Shown: piece by piece, positions 18,404 through 26,826 of the stretch | How positions within the stretch are numbered: the first letter of the stretch is position 1 | Layout of the letters: each line of letters begins with the position of its first letter | Assembly (NCBI GenBank): GCA_036337765.1 | Contig: JAYZDP010000168.1 | Coordinates: 4,316-68,315 of the forward strand | Origin: JAYZDP01 sp036337765 | GTDB lineage: Bacteria > Acidobacteriota > Thermoanaerobaculia > Multivoradales > Multivoraceae | Direction of reading: 5' to 3' | DNA length: 64,000 nucleotides | Notes under the pieces: model-generated | The model's database searches: none | Told to the model about the DNA's origin: nothing | The model's input: the letters and a program-made list of their open reading frames with translations, nothing else | Translations under genes and position numbers: made by a program

Positions 18404-18676
18404 TCAGAGCATCTCCTGCGATTCGTCGCCATAGAGCACGAGCTCGCCGGTCGGCGATTCGATACTTGGATCCTCTTCTAGGGTCATTGGCACCGCCCGT
18501 GTGCCCGCGCTCGGCTGCACGGGATCGAGTGCGTGTGGCAGAAGACCCGCCAGCTCCGAGTACTCGCGCCAGAGCTCCCTCTCCTCGTCGCTCAGGTCCA
18601 GGCCCGGGTCTTCGAGTTCGGGGTTCTCGAGCAGCTGCAGCAGCCGCTCCAGGATGACGTCTTCTCGGTCGCTCAT
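18404..18676 (-). CDS. Small acidic protein, probable anti-sigma factor remnant or short form
   Basis: A 90-residue acidic protein. Its ATG overlaps the TGA of the broken ECF sigma gene (ATGA), the usual arrangement of a sigma/anti-sigma pair. Residues 30-65 (WREYSELAGLLPHALDPVQP) resemble the N-terminal cytoplasmic part of RskA-type anti-sigma factors, just before the sigma-binding region ends. There is no zinc-binding HxxxCxxC and no membrane segment, so the protein may be truncated. The function is inferred mainly from position. Confidence 0.55.
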   Translation of the reverse strand: MSDREDVILERLLQLLENPELEDPGLDLSDEERELWREYSELAGLLPHALDPVQPSAGTRAVPMTLEEDPSIESPTGELVLYGDESQEML

Positions 18677-19177
18677 AGCAGGTCTTTCATCTCGGCTTGC
18701 AGCGCGGCTCGGAGCTTCTTCATCGCCAGCAGGGTACGTGTCTTTACGGTTCCGAGAGGGATTCCGGTTTGGCCGACGATCTCGCTCTGTGTCAGTCCCT
18801 TGAAGAAGGCTAGCTCGATCACCTGTCGCTTGTCCGGCGGGCCGATCCGCCAAGCTCACCACGAGCCGTTCCCCCCCCGCTGCCACAAACACGATCCGCA
18901 ATCCGGCAGGGGATGCGTCCGTCTTGCGCCGTTCGGCGTGAGCCGCCACGGCCGTGCGCTCCTTCACCCGACGACTACGAAGGCGATCGATGGGCCCGAC
19001 TGCGTGCATTCAGCGATAACCAGTTCGAGACCGAGGAGCGTGCCGGGTCGTAGCGTGACGCCTGCTTCCAGGCCTGGATGAAGGTCTCCTGCAGCACCTC
19101 TTCGGCATCTCCGGCACGGCCCAGAATCCGCTGTGTGAGGGCGAGGAGAATTCTTCGATCGACTCAGGGGCTGACAT
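18673..19177 (-). pseudogene. ECF-type RNA polymerase sigma factor, frameshifted
   Basis: Pieces of an ECF sigma factor appear in order but in different frames. An N-terminal MSAPESIEE is followed, in another frame, by the region 2 segment LTQRILGRAGDAEEVLQ. Then, after a shift at GGGCCC (18992-18997), comes AIDRLRSRRVKERTAV. After a further shift near a GGCCC close to 18845 comes region 4, with KRQVIELAFFKGLTQSEI and IPLGTVKTR. Removing one C at each of the last two sites restores a continuous reading. The N terminus also seems to lack about 25 residues of region 2. It is either a true pseudogene or a place with base errors in the sequence. Confidence 0.75.
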
Positions 19178-19278
19178 CGCTCGACGCAACAGTCGTTTCG
19201 AGCCCCAGATTCCCGGCCCGATCAGAGCCCACACGACCAGGGGCCGCGAGCAGTAGGGCAGGGTAGGATGCCACGCGC

Positions 19279-19797
19279 GTGAGCACACAAGAGCGCCCTA
19301 CATTCGGTGTGGTGGGCGGTGCCAGCTGCCGTGACGCCGATACCAAGCTCGCCTTCGAGACTGGCAGGGAGATCGCCAGAGCGGGCGGCGTGCTGGTGTG
19401 TGGGGGCGGCGGGGGGGTCATGGCGGCGGCCTGCTCCGGCGCCAAAACCATCGGCGGCACCACTCTGGGCATCCTCCCCGGCCAGGACGCGGAAGAATCC
19501 GAGCCGAACTCACATCTCGACCACGCCATCTACACCGGCATCGGCCAGGGACGTAACCAGATCATCGTGCTTTCCAGCGACGCCGTCATCGCGATCGGAG
19601 GAGAATGGGGCACGCTTTCAGAGATCGCGCTGGCCTACAAGCACGACAAGCCCGTGGTGCTCTTGAACAGCTGGACCGTCGAGGGTCCCGCCGGACAGGG
19701 CCTCAAGAGCCTCAACCGAGCCGCGACTGCAAAAGAGGCCGTCGCGACGGCGATGGGCCTGATCGGCACCGATCCGGTCACTCCGGTACCTGAATGA
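19279..19797 (+). CDS. LOG-like Rossmann protein, TIGR00725 family
   Basis: A 172-residue protein with a nucleotide-binding start GVVGGASCRD, a GGGGGVMAAA loop and GGEWGTLSEIALA. The last is a variant of the PGGxGTxxE motif of cytokinin-activating LOG phosphoribohydrolases; the Pro is absent and Glu-Trp replaces the usual residues. This branch is often labelled lysine decarboxylase-like, but the chemistry is more likely nucleotide hydrolysis. The start is a GTG. Its end overlaps the next hydrolase gene by four bases (ATGA). Confidence 0.8.
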   Translation: MSTQERPTFGVVGGASCRDADTKLAFETGREIARAGGVLVCGGGGGVMAAACSGAKTIGGTTLGILPGQDAEESEPNSHLDHAIYTGIGQGRNQIIVLSSDAVIAIGGEWGTLSEIALAYKHDKPVVLLNSWTVEGPAGQGLKSLNRAATAKEAVATAMGLIGTDPVTPVPE

Positions 19798-20465
19798 CCG
19801 CGCCGGAGGCGATCCTCTTCGAGGGGCCTGCCGGGGCACTCGAGGGTGTTCTCACTGCGGCCCCCAGTGCCGCCTCCCGAGCGCCCCGGGCTCTCGCCGT
19901 CGTCTCTCACCCTCATCCGCTCTACGGTGGAGACATGGACAACCTCGTGGTCCGCGAGGCCGAGGCCGCACTCCTTGCGGCCGGAGTGGCGGTGCTGCGC
20001 TACAACTTTCGCGGCACGGGACGCAGCGACGGACAGCACGACGGCGGCGTGGGCGAGAGGTCGGATCTAGAAGCCGCCCTGGGGGAGATGACGCGCCGCC
20101 ACGGACACGACCTGCCCATCTTGCTGGTCGGCTACTCCTTCGGCGCAATCGTCACCCTCACTTTTCTCGCTGACGCCGAGCTCCCACCTGCAGGCCTGGC
20201 CGGAGTCCTCGTTCTCGCACCACCGGTGTCTTACTTCACCGGCCCAAACTGGTCGACAGCGGGAGCACCCGGCGCCATCATCTACGGCTCCGACGACGAC
20301 CTCACACCGGATCCGAGGGTGCGCGAAGTCGCCGTCAATATCGGCAGTGGCATCGTCCGTGAGCGTATCGCCGGGGTCGGCCACGATCTCGGCACGTTCT
20401 CGGACCCGGCCGCGCTACGAGACGCGCTCCGGCGTCGGGTCGCCGCCATAGTCGACGCGATCTGA
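19794..20465 (+). CDS. Alpha/beta hydrolase, COG2945-like
   Basis: A 223-residue hydrolase. An early VSHPHPLYGGDMDN segment gives the oxyanion region typical of this family. The nucleophile elbow is VGYSFGA, a late Asp is in YGSDDDLTPD, and the His is in GVGHDLGTF. These small enzymes are related to dienelactone hydrolase but their substrates are unknown. It is translationally coupled to the LOG-like gene and convergent with tdk. Confidence 0.82.
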   Translation: MTAPEAILFEGPAGALEGVLTAAPSAASRAPRALAVVSHPHPLYGGDMDNLVVREAEAALLAAGVAVLRYNFRGTGRSDGQHDGGVGERSDLEAALGEMTRRHGHDLPILLVGYSFGAIVTLTFLADAELPPAGLAGVLVLAPPVSYFTGPNWSTAGAPGAIIYGSDDDLTPDPRVREVAVNIGSGIVRERIAGVGHDLGTFSDPAALRDALRRRVAAIVDAI

Positions 20466-20469
20466 GGCC

Positions 20470-20487
20470 GGGCGCCCTCGAGCGCCC
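20470..20487. terminator. Hairpin after the COG2945-like hydrolase
   Basis: GGGCGC pairs with GCGCCC across CCTCGA, a few bases after the stop codon, between convergent genes. No T-run follows. A candidate terminator only. Confidence 0.35.
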
Positions 20488-20497
20488 AAGGCCTCTA

Positions 20498-20542
20498 GGC
20501 CTGCGCTCTGCCGGAGCACCGGACGGCGTGCGCCCCCCGCTA
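20498..20542 (-). repeat. Probable decayed copy of the stop-codon palindrome repeat
   Basis: Read on the minus strand, the tdk stop TAG begins TAGCGGGGGGCGC, like the stem of the four clear copies. About 25 bases on, CTCCGG and GCGCAGGCC match the distal part of their consensus. The middle and the pairing arm are missing. Called by comparison with the copies at 21156, 28118, 37711 and 57376. Confidence 0.4.
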
Positions 20543-21109
20543 GCCGTCGCCGACTACCTGACGCTTGGGCAGTCCAAGCTCGTAGCAGACCCGGCAACGT
20601 GCCTCGTAGGCTTCGCCATCGCCGACCTGAACCAACTCGGAACCGCCGGCGATGCGCTGTGTGAAGTGGGCCGGTGAGCCACAGACCACGCAGATCGCAT
20701 GCATCTTGTCGACGAACTCTGCGAGCGACAGCAGCGCCGGCATCGGTCCGAAGGGGCGGCGCATGAAATCCTGGTCGAGGCCCGCCACGATCACCCGGAT
20801 GCCACGGTCCGCGAGCTCGGTAGCCAGATCCACCAGCCCGTCGTCGAAGAACTGTGCCTCGTCGACCCCGACAACCTGGACGTCTGGCTCGAGGAAGGTC
20901 GCCATCTCGACGGAGCTCTGGACCGCCGAGGCGGCAACCTCGCGATTGTCGCGCGTGATCAGTCGCGCCGGCGAGTGGCGCGTGTCGGCCGAGGGTTTGA
21001 ACGCCTGCACCCTCTGGCGCGCGATGACCGCGCGGCGTAACCGACGCACGAGCTCCTCGCTCTTGCCAGAGAACATCCCCCCGGTAATCACCTCGATCTG
21101 ACCCATCAT
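20540..21109 (-). CDS. tdk: Thymidine kinase
   Basis: Phosphorylates thymidine in the salvage pathway. The P-loop is GGMFSGKSEELVRRL, the Walker B-like segment is GVDEAQFF, and the zinc site uses CVVCG and CRVCYEL, as in type II (cellular, TK1-like) enzymes. The start at 21109 gives MMGQIEVITGG, the usual N terminus; the longer frame would run into the upstream repeat. The 190-residue length is normal. The TAG stop begins a possible decayed palindrome. Confidence 0.94.
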   Translation of the reverse strand: MMGQIEVITGGMFSGKSEELVRRLRRAVIARQRVQAFKPSADTRHSPARLITRDNREVAASAVQSSVEMATFLEPDVQVVGVDEAQFFDDGLVDLATELADRGIRVIVAGLDQDFMRRPFGPMPALLSLAEFVDKMHAICVVCGSPAHFTQRIAGGSELVQVGDGEAYEARCRVCYELGLPKRQVVGDG

Positions 21110-21155
21110 GCGGTCCTGGCTACCTGGCTCGAGACGGCTCATCCGATCGGCATTG

Positions 21156-21228
21156 TAGCGGGGGTCGCGGTACGAGCGCTTTACCGCCTCGACCCCCACC
21201 TAGCCATGACCTACCGCGACCCCCGCTA
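21156..21228 (-). repeat. Stop-codon palindrome repeat, copy 1
   Basis: Arms TAGCGGGGGTCGCGGTA (21156-21172) and its exact complement (21212-21228) enclose 39 bases. Read with the minus-strand genes, the first three bases (21228..21226) are the TAG stop of the HAD gene. It lies between that gene and tdk. The longer distal extension seen in copies 2-4 is absent. Confidence 0.9.
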
Positions 21229-21930
21229 CCTCCGGGTCGCTTCCTGCAGTCTTGCCTGCAGATCCTCCATCTTGACCGCCATGAGAGTCTGGACGACTGC
21301 ATCGGCCGATGACAGCTCGCCGGCATCGTGCGTATGTGCGACACCGAGTGTCGCCAACCCCGCTCCGGCCGCAGCCGTGATTCCGACCGGCGTATCCTCT
21401 ACGGCCAACACCTCGTGGGGATGAAACAGCCGCTCGGGCAGCGGAGGCAGCGCGTTGAGATCCTGCAAAGCACGCAGGTACGGCGCCGGGCTCGGTTTGG
21501 GCTGGGCCACGTCCTCGGCCGAAACGATCGACTTGAAGACCTCAAAGAGCTCTGCCTGGCGCAAGGCCGACTCGATCTCGCCCCACAGCGCGCTGGAGAC
21601 CAGACCCAGAGTGATGTCACGGGCGTGGGCGTCACGCACCAGCTCGACGGCTCCCGGAAAGAACTCGAACCCGTCCTCGTGGATACGCTCCTGGTAGTAG
21701 CTCCCCTTGCGCGCGACCAAACGGATGATCCGGATCTCGTCGGGTGCCTCGCCCGCGGCCTCGAGCGCCCGGCCCAGGCAAGTCCGATCGTCGAGGCCGA
21801 TCATTCCGGCGATCAGCTCGTCGTCGACATCGAGACACTCTTCGTCCAGAACCCGTCGTATCAGCTCCTGGTGCAGCGGCTCGTCGTCGACGAGAACGCC
21901 GTTGAAATCGAACAGAATCGCCCGCAACAC
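21226..21930 (-). CDS. HAD-superfamily phosphatase, beta-phosphoglucomutase-like, with Asn in the DxD motif
   Basis: A 234-residue HAD hydrolase with a helical cap. Motif I is FDFNGVLVDDE: the nucleophile Asp is present, but the second Asp, the usual general acid/base, is Asn. Motif II is LVSSALW, motif III includes the Lys of AQPKPSPAPY, and motif IV is AVEDTPVGI. The start is a GTG at 21930, the first codon before the conserved strand; the frame continues upstream without homology. Substrates of this branch are small phosphorylated sugars. Its stop codon is the first triplet of a palindromic repeat. Confidence 0.85.
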   Translation of the reverse strand: MLRAILFDFNGVLVDDEPLHQELIRRVLDEECLDVDDELIAGMIGLDDRTCLGRALEAAGEAPDEIRIIRLVARKGSYYQERIHEDGFEFFPGAVELVRDAHARDITLGLVSSALWGEIESALRQAELFEVFKSIVSAEDVAQPKPSPAPYLRALQDLNALPPLPERLFHPHEVLAVEDTPVGITAAAGAGLATLGVAHTHDAGELSSADAVVQTLMAVKMEDLQARLQEATRR

Positions 21931-22018
21931 CGAGGCATGATAACGACTTCGCCTAGGCTTCGGATTTGACTCGCAACGACTCCGATAGCTATCCTTGAAG
22001 ATTGTCAGAGGTCGAAAT

Positions 22019-22411
22019 ATGGGCCTTTTGTCGAGCCAGAAAGACACTCCACCCACTCCGGCGCCGGACGCTCCGGAAGGGCCGATTCTTCTCACCGAGA
22101 AGGCGGTCACGATGATCAAGCTGACCCGAGAGCAGGAGGGGATGGAAGAATCCTGTGGCCTTCGGGTGGCGGTCCGCGGCGGTGGATGCAGCGGCTTCGA
22201 GTACGCGCTCGATTTCGAGGACAAGGCGCGCGAAACGGATCTCGTGCTCACCTACCAGGGGCTCGACGTCTTCGTGGACCCGATCTCGAGCCGTTATCTC
22301 AACGGCACGATGATCGACTACAGCCTCGGCATGACCGGCACGGGTTTCAAGTTCCACAACCCGAAGGCGACCGGTACCTGCGGCTGTGGATCCTCGTTCG
22401 CCGTCGGGTAA
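22019..22411 (+). CDS. A-type iron-sulfur carrier protein (ErpA/IscA family)
   Basis: A 130-residue Fe-S carrier that receives clusters from the assembly scaffold and passes them to apoproteins. The three conserved Cys are in RGGGCSGFEY and CGCGSSF at the C terminus. A proline-rich stretch of about 25 residues precedes the fold. I choose the ATG at 22019 because AGAGG lies about eight bases upstream; a TTG eight codons earlier is possible. It is convergent, with a 13-bp gap, with ygfZ, another Fe-S assembly gene. Confidence 0.9.
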   Translation: MGLLSSQKDTPPTPAPDAPEGPILLTEKAVTMIKLTREQEGMEESCGLRVAVRGGGCSGFEYALDFEDKARETDLVLTYQGLDVFVDPISSRYLNGTMIDYSLGMTGTGFKFHNPKATGTCGCGSSFAVG

Positions 22412-22424
22412 AGGTCGCGCGTCG

Positions 22425-23483
22425 TCAGCTCGCGGCGCGCAGATGCGTAGGCGCACCCGAGAGTGACCACTCCGCCGTCGCCTCGGAATCAAGCGCCGAT
22501 CGGGACAAGGTACCGACGGCTGCCCAAACCTCGCCACTTGTGGTGGGGGCGACGCTTGTTACTTTCCCGATCTCCTTTCCTTCCGCGGTCAGGAGGCCCG
22601 CGCCGGGGGGGGCGTCGGACCGGATCTCCAGCGGGCGGCACTCGCGAGCGGGCTTCCCGCGATAGAAGATCCGAGCGACGATCTCCTGGCCCAGATAGCA
22701 GCCCTTGGTGAAATCGACGGCCTCGTCGAGCAGCGCGGTCTCGTTGGCGACGCTGCGGTCGTCGTAGTCGACTCCCCAGCGCGCGACGCCAGCGCGGCAG
22801 CGCAGGGTCTCGAGCGCGGCCCACCCGGCCAGGGTCAGCTCGTGTCGCGCTAGGAGCTGCTCGAGAATCGGCTCCGCGATCGCAGCTGGCAGCCAAAGAA
22901 CGAGCGCTTCGACGCCGTGTACGAGGCGCCTCAAGACCTGGATCTCGGTGCCGGCAAGCCGGGTCCGAACCAGGCGGTCGGTGTCGGGCAGCTCGCACAT
23001 CTCCCCCAGCACCTCGGCGGCTCGGGCTCCGACCACGGCAACGTCGAGCATGTCGTGCAGAAGGGTCACGTCAACGTCGTCGATCACCCGGTAGTGCTCG
23101 ATGTGCTCCTTCATCTCAGGCGCGCGTCCCGCCGGCAGCTGAAGCCACAGCCGATCTTCGAGAACGGAGATGTAGGCGTCGGCAAGGACACGGCCCTCGC
23201 CATCGGTGAAGAAGCCGTACCGGCCACACCCCGCCTCGAGCGGCTCGATATCCGCCGAGAAGAGCCCATTGACGAGCCGAGCCCGGTCGGCACCACGCAA
23301 CTCCAGTCGGTCTGCCCACGAAAGATCGACCATCGCGCACCCCACCGTCGCGGCTTCGACCTCGGCCCTCGGATCGCCGTAGTGCAACGGCAACGAGCAG
23401 CCCCGCTCTTCGCCGACGACCACGCCCCGAGTTACATGAAGATCCTCCAGCGGAAGCGTGGCATGATCGGTGACCGCCGACAT
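22425..23483 (-). CDS. ygfZ: Folate-binding YgfZ-type Fe-S repair protein
   Basis: A 352-residue GcvT-fold protein that supports assembly or repair of certain Fe-S enzymes, using tetrahydrofolate. The diagnostic motif is KGCYLGQEIVAR, with the conserved Cys, at about residue 255. The N-terminal part carries VDLSWADRLELRGAD, shared with aminomethyltransferase. I start at MSAVTDHAT (23483) because the longer frame adds nothing recognisable. Pairing with an A-type carrier gene fits the role. Confidence 0.88.
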   Translation of the reverse strand: MSAVTDHATLPLEDLHVTRGVVVGEERGCSLPLHYGDPRAEVEAATVGCAMVDLSWADRLELRGADRARLVNGLFSADIEPLEAGCGRYGFFTDGEGRVLADAYISVLEDRLWLQLPAGRAPEMKEHIEHYRVIDDVDVTLLHDMLDVAVVGARAAEVLGEMCELPDTDRLVRTRLAGTEIQVLRRLVHGVEALVLWLPAAIAEPILEQLLARHELTLAGWAALETLRCRAGVARWGVDYDDRSVANETALLDEAVDFTKGCYLGQEIVARIFYRGKPARECRPLEIRSDAPPGAGLLTAEGKEIGKVTSVAPTTSGEVWAAVGTLSRSALDSEATAEWSLSGAPTHLRAAS

Positions 23484-23563
23484 ATGGCGCAGTCTAGCCG
23501 CTTCGAAGGCGGGCATTCGCACTGTTGCCCCGGCCAGCGAGACCCCGGTACACTTCGACCGCC

Positions 23564-23917
23564 ATGGACCCGCACTTTGACGGAGTCATCTTCAAGACCA
23601 GCTCCCAGGAGCTCGAGCGCCGGATGCGTTTCGAGCACCCTCCGTACCTGCTGATCGACGTTCGCGAGGCCGCCGAACGCTCCTCGGGATCGATCGCCGG
23701 CTCCGTAGCCCTCGATGCCGGCGGGCTAGAAGCGCTCCCCGAAGGCTCGAGCGCTTCGACCGAGTTCATCGTCGTTGGTTCCGATCAGTACGACCCGCGA
23801 GTCCGCGATATGGCGCAGCGGCTGCGCGAGCTAGGCGCTCAGCGCGTAGTCGAGCTACCCGGCGGCATGTTCGAGTGGCACGCTGCGGGAGCCGCGGTAG
23901 TCATTGATGGCGAGTGA
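23564..23917 (+). CDS. Rhodanese-fold protein without the catalytic Cys
   Basis: A 117-residue single rhodanese domain, with LLIDVREAAERSSGSIAGSV as the opening segment. In place of the CxxGxR active loop there is GSDQYDPRVRDMA, with no Cys, so sulfur transfer is unlikely. Such domains often serve as binding modules. The start ATG at 23564 is favoured over an upstream in-frame codon because homology begins there. It is divergent from ygfZ and convergent with ppk1. Confidence 0.75.
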   Translation: MDPHFDGVIFKTSSQELERRMRFEHPPYLLIDVREAAERSSGSIAGSVALDAGGLEALPEGSSASTEFIVVGSDQYDPRVRDMAQRLRELGAQRVVELPGGMFEWHAAGAAVVIDGE

Positions 23918-23935
23918 GTCGAGGCTGTAGCGCGC

Positions 23936-26083
23936 TCATACCGCAGCCCGCGCTCGCCTCTCCAGGAGGGCCTGCTGCGAATCTGGTGATCGCTCGTCGC
24001 TGTCGGGCACGCGCGAGTAGCTGCCGTCGGGCTCCAGCACACGAGCCTTGACCGAGTCACGCAGGTGCGTGAACAGGATCGCGTCGCGCACCTCGACAAG
24101 TAGCCTGTCGTCCTCGATCGGGAACAGCAGCTCGACGCGACCATTGAGGTTGCGAGGCATCAGGTCGGCACTACCGACGAAGACCTCCTCGTCGCCGCCG
24201 TTGCGAAAGTAGTAGATGCGAGAGTGCTCGAGGAAGCGGCCGACGATCGAGGTCACCGCGATCGTCTCGCTCACCCCCGGCACGCCGGGCCGCAGGCAAC
24301 AGACGCCCCGCACCTGGAGATCGATGCGGACCCCCTCGGCGGAGGCCCGGTAGAGAGACTGAATGCACGCTCGATCCACCAGCGAGTTGACCTTGAAGGC
24401 AATGTGGCCGTCTCCACCCGCGCGGTGACGCTCAATCTCGCGGTCGATGCGGCGCAGGATCTCACCGCGCATGTGCGATGGCGCGACCAAGAGCTTGCGA
24501 TACGCCTGCTTGCGCGAGTAGCCGGTGAGGGTGTTGAAGAGCAGCGCCACGTCTTCGGCAATCGCCTCGTCGCAAGTGAAGAAGCCCAGATCGGCGTAGA
24601 TCCTCGACGTGACGACGTTGTAGTTGCCGGTCGAGAGATGGACGTAGCGGCGGATACCCGAGCGTTCTCGGCGCACGACCAGGCACATCTTGGCGTGGGT
24701 CTTCAGGCCGAGCACACCGTAGACCACGTGCACGCCCGCCTGCTCCAACGCACGACCCCATTCGATGTTCGACTCCTCGTCGAAACGGGCCTTGAGCTCT
24801 ACCAGCACCGAAACCTGCTTGTTGTTCTCGCGCGCCTCCATCAGGGCCTCGACGACGGGTGAGTCCGGACCGACGCGATAGAGCGTCTGCTTGATCGCCA
24901 GCACGTCGGGATCCTGGGCCGCCTGACGCAGGAAGCTCACCACGGGAGCAAAGCTGTCGTACGGGTGGTAGAGCAGCAGATCTCGTCGGGCCACGGCCGA
25001 GAAGATGTTGGCGTCGGACGCGACCTGCGGCGGCACCGCAGGTAGGAAGGGCGGGTACTTGAGCTCTGGCGCGTCGAGGCCGCAAAGCTCTGAGATGTTC
25101 GCCAGACCGATCCGGCTGCGGGTCGCGTAAACCTGGTGGCTCTCGAGCTCGAGGTTCTCGATCAGGATGTCGCGGATTCGAGGTGGCATCGCTTCATTGA
25201 TCTCGAGCCGGATCGCGGAGCCAAAATGGCGCCTGCCTACGACCTCGGCCATGGCCGTGAGGAGATCGTCCGCCTCGTCCTCCTCGAGGTCCAGATCGGC
25301 GTCGCGGGTGACCCGAAAGGGGAAGGCAGCGATGATCTCGAGCCCCGGGAAGAGGAGGCCGAGATTCGCCACGATCACCTCCTCGATCAGCACGAAGCCG
25401 CGCGAACCGGACCCCATCGGTCCGACCGCCTCCGGACTCTCGAGCTCAAGCTGGGGAACGGCGAGCAGCCGGGGGAAGTTTGCGGGGACCTTGAGCCGGG
25501 CGAAACGCTCGCCGTAGCCGGGATCCTCGAGTAGCACGGCGAGGTTGACGCTCAGATTCGAGATGTGCGGGAACGGGTGGCCTGGGTCAAAGGCCAGCGG
25601 CGTCAGGACTGGAAAGATCTCCGACTCGAACCTTGCGCCCAGCGCCTCCTGCTCGGCAACGTCGAGTTCCTGCCACGACTGCACTCGAATCCCGGCCTCG
25701 CGCAGCTGAGGGCTCAGCTGCTCGATCCAGCATCCATCGGCGAGCTCGAGCAGCGGCAGGAGGGATTCCCGGATCTCCTGCAGCTGTTCGGCCGGCGTCA
25801 TGCCATCGGGAGGCGCCTCCAAAACGCCGGCCTTGAGCTGCTGTCGCAGGCCCGATACGCGCACCATGAAGAACTCGTCGAGGTTGCCGGCGAAGATCGA
25901 GAGGAAGTTCACCCGCTCAAGCAGTGGCGTCGACGGGCTCATCGCCTCCTCCAGCACCCGGCCGTTGAAGCGCAGCCAGCTCAGCTCGCGATTGATGAAA
26001 AGCGCCGGATCACTGGGGTCAGGCTTCGCGCCGAGCTCGACTGCACGCAGGATCACAGCTGTATCTTCTTTGGTCTGAGACAT
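23936..26083 (-). CDS. ppk1: Polyphosphate kinase 1
   Basis: Makes inorganic polyphosphate from ATP at the membrane. It has 715 residues in four domains, as in E. coli PPK. The N domain reads ELSWLRFNGRVLEEA; the head domain follows. The phosphorylated His is in GLKTHAKMCLVVRRE, and the second conserved His is in YVHLSTGNYN. The C-terminal domain shows SADLMPRNLNGRVE. No exopolyphosphatase gene is adjacent. It is divergent from moaDE. Confidence 0.96.
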   Translation of the reverse strand: MSQTKEDTAVILRAVELGAKPDPSDPALFINRELSWLRFNGRVLEEAMSPSTPLLERVNFLSIFAGNLDEFFMVRVSGLRQQLKAGVLEAPPDGMTPAEQLQEIRESLLPLLELADGCWIEQLSPQLREAGIRVQSWQELDVAEQEALGARFESEIFPVLTPLAFDPGHPFPHISNLSVNLAVLLEDPGYGERFARLKVPANFPRLLAVPQLELESPEAVGPMGSGSRGFVLIEEVIVANLGLLFPGLEIIAAFPFRVTRDADLDLEEDEADDLLTAMAEVVGRRHFGSAIRLEINEAMPPRIRDILIENLELESHQVYATRSRIGLANISELCGLDAPELKYPPFLPAVPPQVASDANIFSAVARRDLLLYHPYDSFAPVVSFLRQAAQDPDVLAIKQTLYRVGPDSPVVEALMEARENNKQVSVLVELKARFDEESNIEWGRALEQAGVHVVYGVLGLKTHAKMCLVVRRERSGIRRYVHLSTGNYNVVTSRIYADLGFFTCDEAIAEDVALLFNTLTGYSRKQAYRKLLVAPSHMRGEILRRIDREIERHRAGGDGHIAFKVNSLVDRACIQSLYRASAEGVRIDLQVRGVCCLRPGVPGVSETIAVTSIVGRFLEHSRIYYFRNGGDEEVFVGSADLMPRNLNGRVELLFPIEDDRLLVEVRDAILFTHLRDSVKARVLEPDGSYSRVPDSDERSPDSQQALLERRARAAV

Positions 26084-26127
26084 CTACGGAGACCTCGCGA
26101 GCCCCTCGCGTTAGCAGAACGGCCTCC

Positions 26128-26133
26128 TATAAT
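26128..26133 (+). promoter_or_regulatory. Promoter -10 box of moaDE, leaderless
   Basis: A consensus TATAAT lies seven bases before the ATG at 26140, so transcription would start on or next to the start codon. There is no clear -35 hexamer at the usual distance and no Shine-Dalgarno site. Confidence 0.55.
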
Positions 26134-26139
26134 ACGTTG

Positions 26140-26826
26140 ATGCGGATCCGTCTTCTAGCATTCGCCAGTGCTTGTGACGTCTTGGGCACAGCGGAAAGCG
26201 GCCTCGAGGTAGCTGCGGGTAGCACGGTCGCCCAGATGAAGGCGACGATCGAAGGGAACCACCCCCGGATGGGTGCGCTCTGGGATGGCATGGCTGTGGC
26301 CGTTAACGGCGAGCTCGCCTACGACGATCTGGCGCTGGCCGAAGGCGACGAGGTCGCCCTGCTACCCCCTGTATCTGGGGGAGTCGACGAGGCACCCGTG
26401 CTGCAGACCGAGCCGATCGACACGGGCGAGGTGACGGCGCGAGTCGAGGATTCCGGCTCTGGAGCAGTGGTCGTCTTTGTGGGCAACGTTCGCGACCGTC
26501 ACGCCGGCCGAGGTGTCGAGCGGATCACCTACTCGGCCTACGCGAAGATGGCCGCCCACCGCATCCGCTCCATCTGCGCCGATCTAGAGGACCGCCACGA
26601 ACGCGCCCGTATCGTAGTGGTCCATCGCCTCGGCGAGATTGCCGTCGGCGAGGCCTCTGTGGTCATCGCCGTCGGGTCACCGCATCGGGCATCTGCGTAC
26701 GAGGCCAGCAGGGAGGCACTGGAGCGGCTCAAGGCAGAGGTGCCGATCTGGAAGCATGAGCACTACAGCGACGGGGAGTCCCGTTGGCGTGAGGAGGAAT
26801 CGCTCGTGGCTCCCGTCACTTCGTGA
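26140..26826 (+). CDS. MoaD-MoaE fusion, molybdopterin synthase
   Basis: Both subunits of molybdopterin synthase in one 228-residue chain. Residues 1-83 are a MoaD ubiquitin-like fold ending LLPPVSGG, and MoaE follows from VDEAPVLQTEPI. MoaE shows GAVVVFVGNVRD, HRLGEIAVGEASVVIAV and the active-site Lys in VPIWKHEHYSDG. MoaD must present a free GG terminus for thiocarboxylation, so the fusion probably has to be cut after GG, as reported for the mycobacterial fusion MoaX. The last 11 bases overlap the convergent peptidase gene. Moco would serve the SuoX-like protein at 30757. Confidence 0.92.
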   Translation: MRIRLLAFASACDVLGTAESGLEVAAGSTVAQMKATIEGNHPRMGALWDGMAVAVNGELAYDDLALAEGDEVALLPPVSGGVDEAPVLQTEPIDTGEVTARVEDSGSGAVVVFVGNVRDRHAGRGVERITYSAYAKMAAHRIRSICADLEDRHERARIVVVHRLGEIAVGEASVVIAVGSPHRASAYEASREALERLKAEVPIWKHEHYSDGESRWREEESLVAPVTS

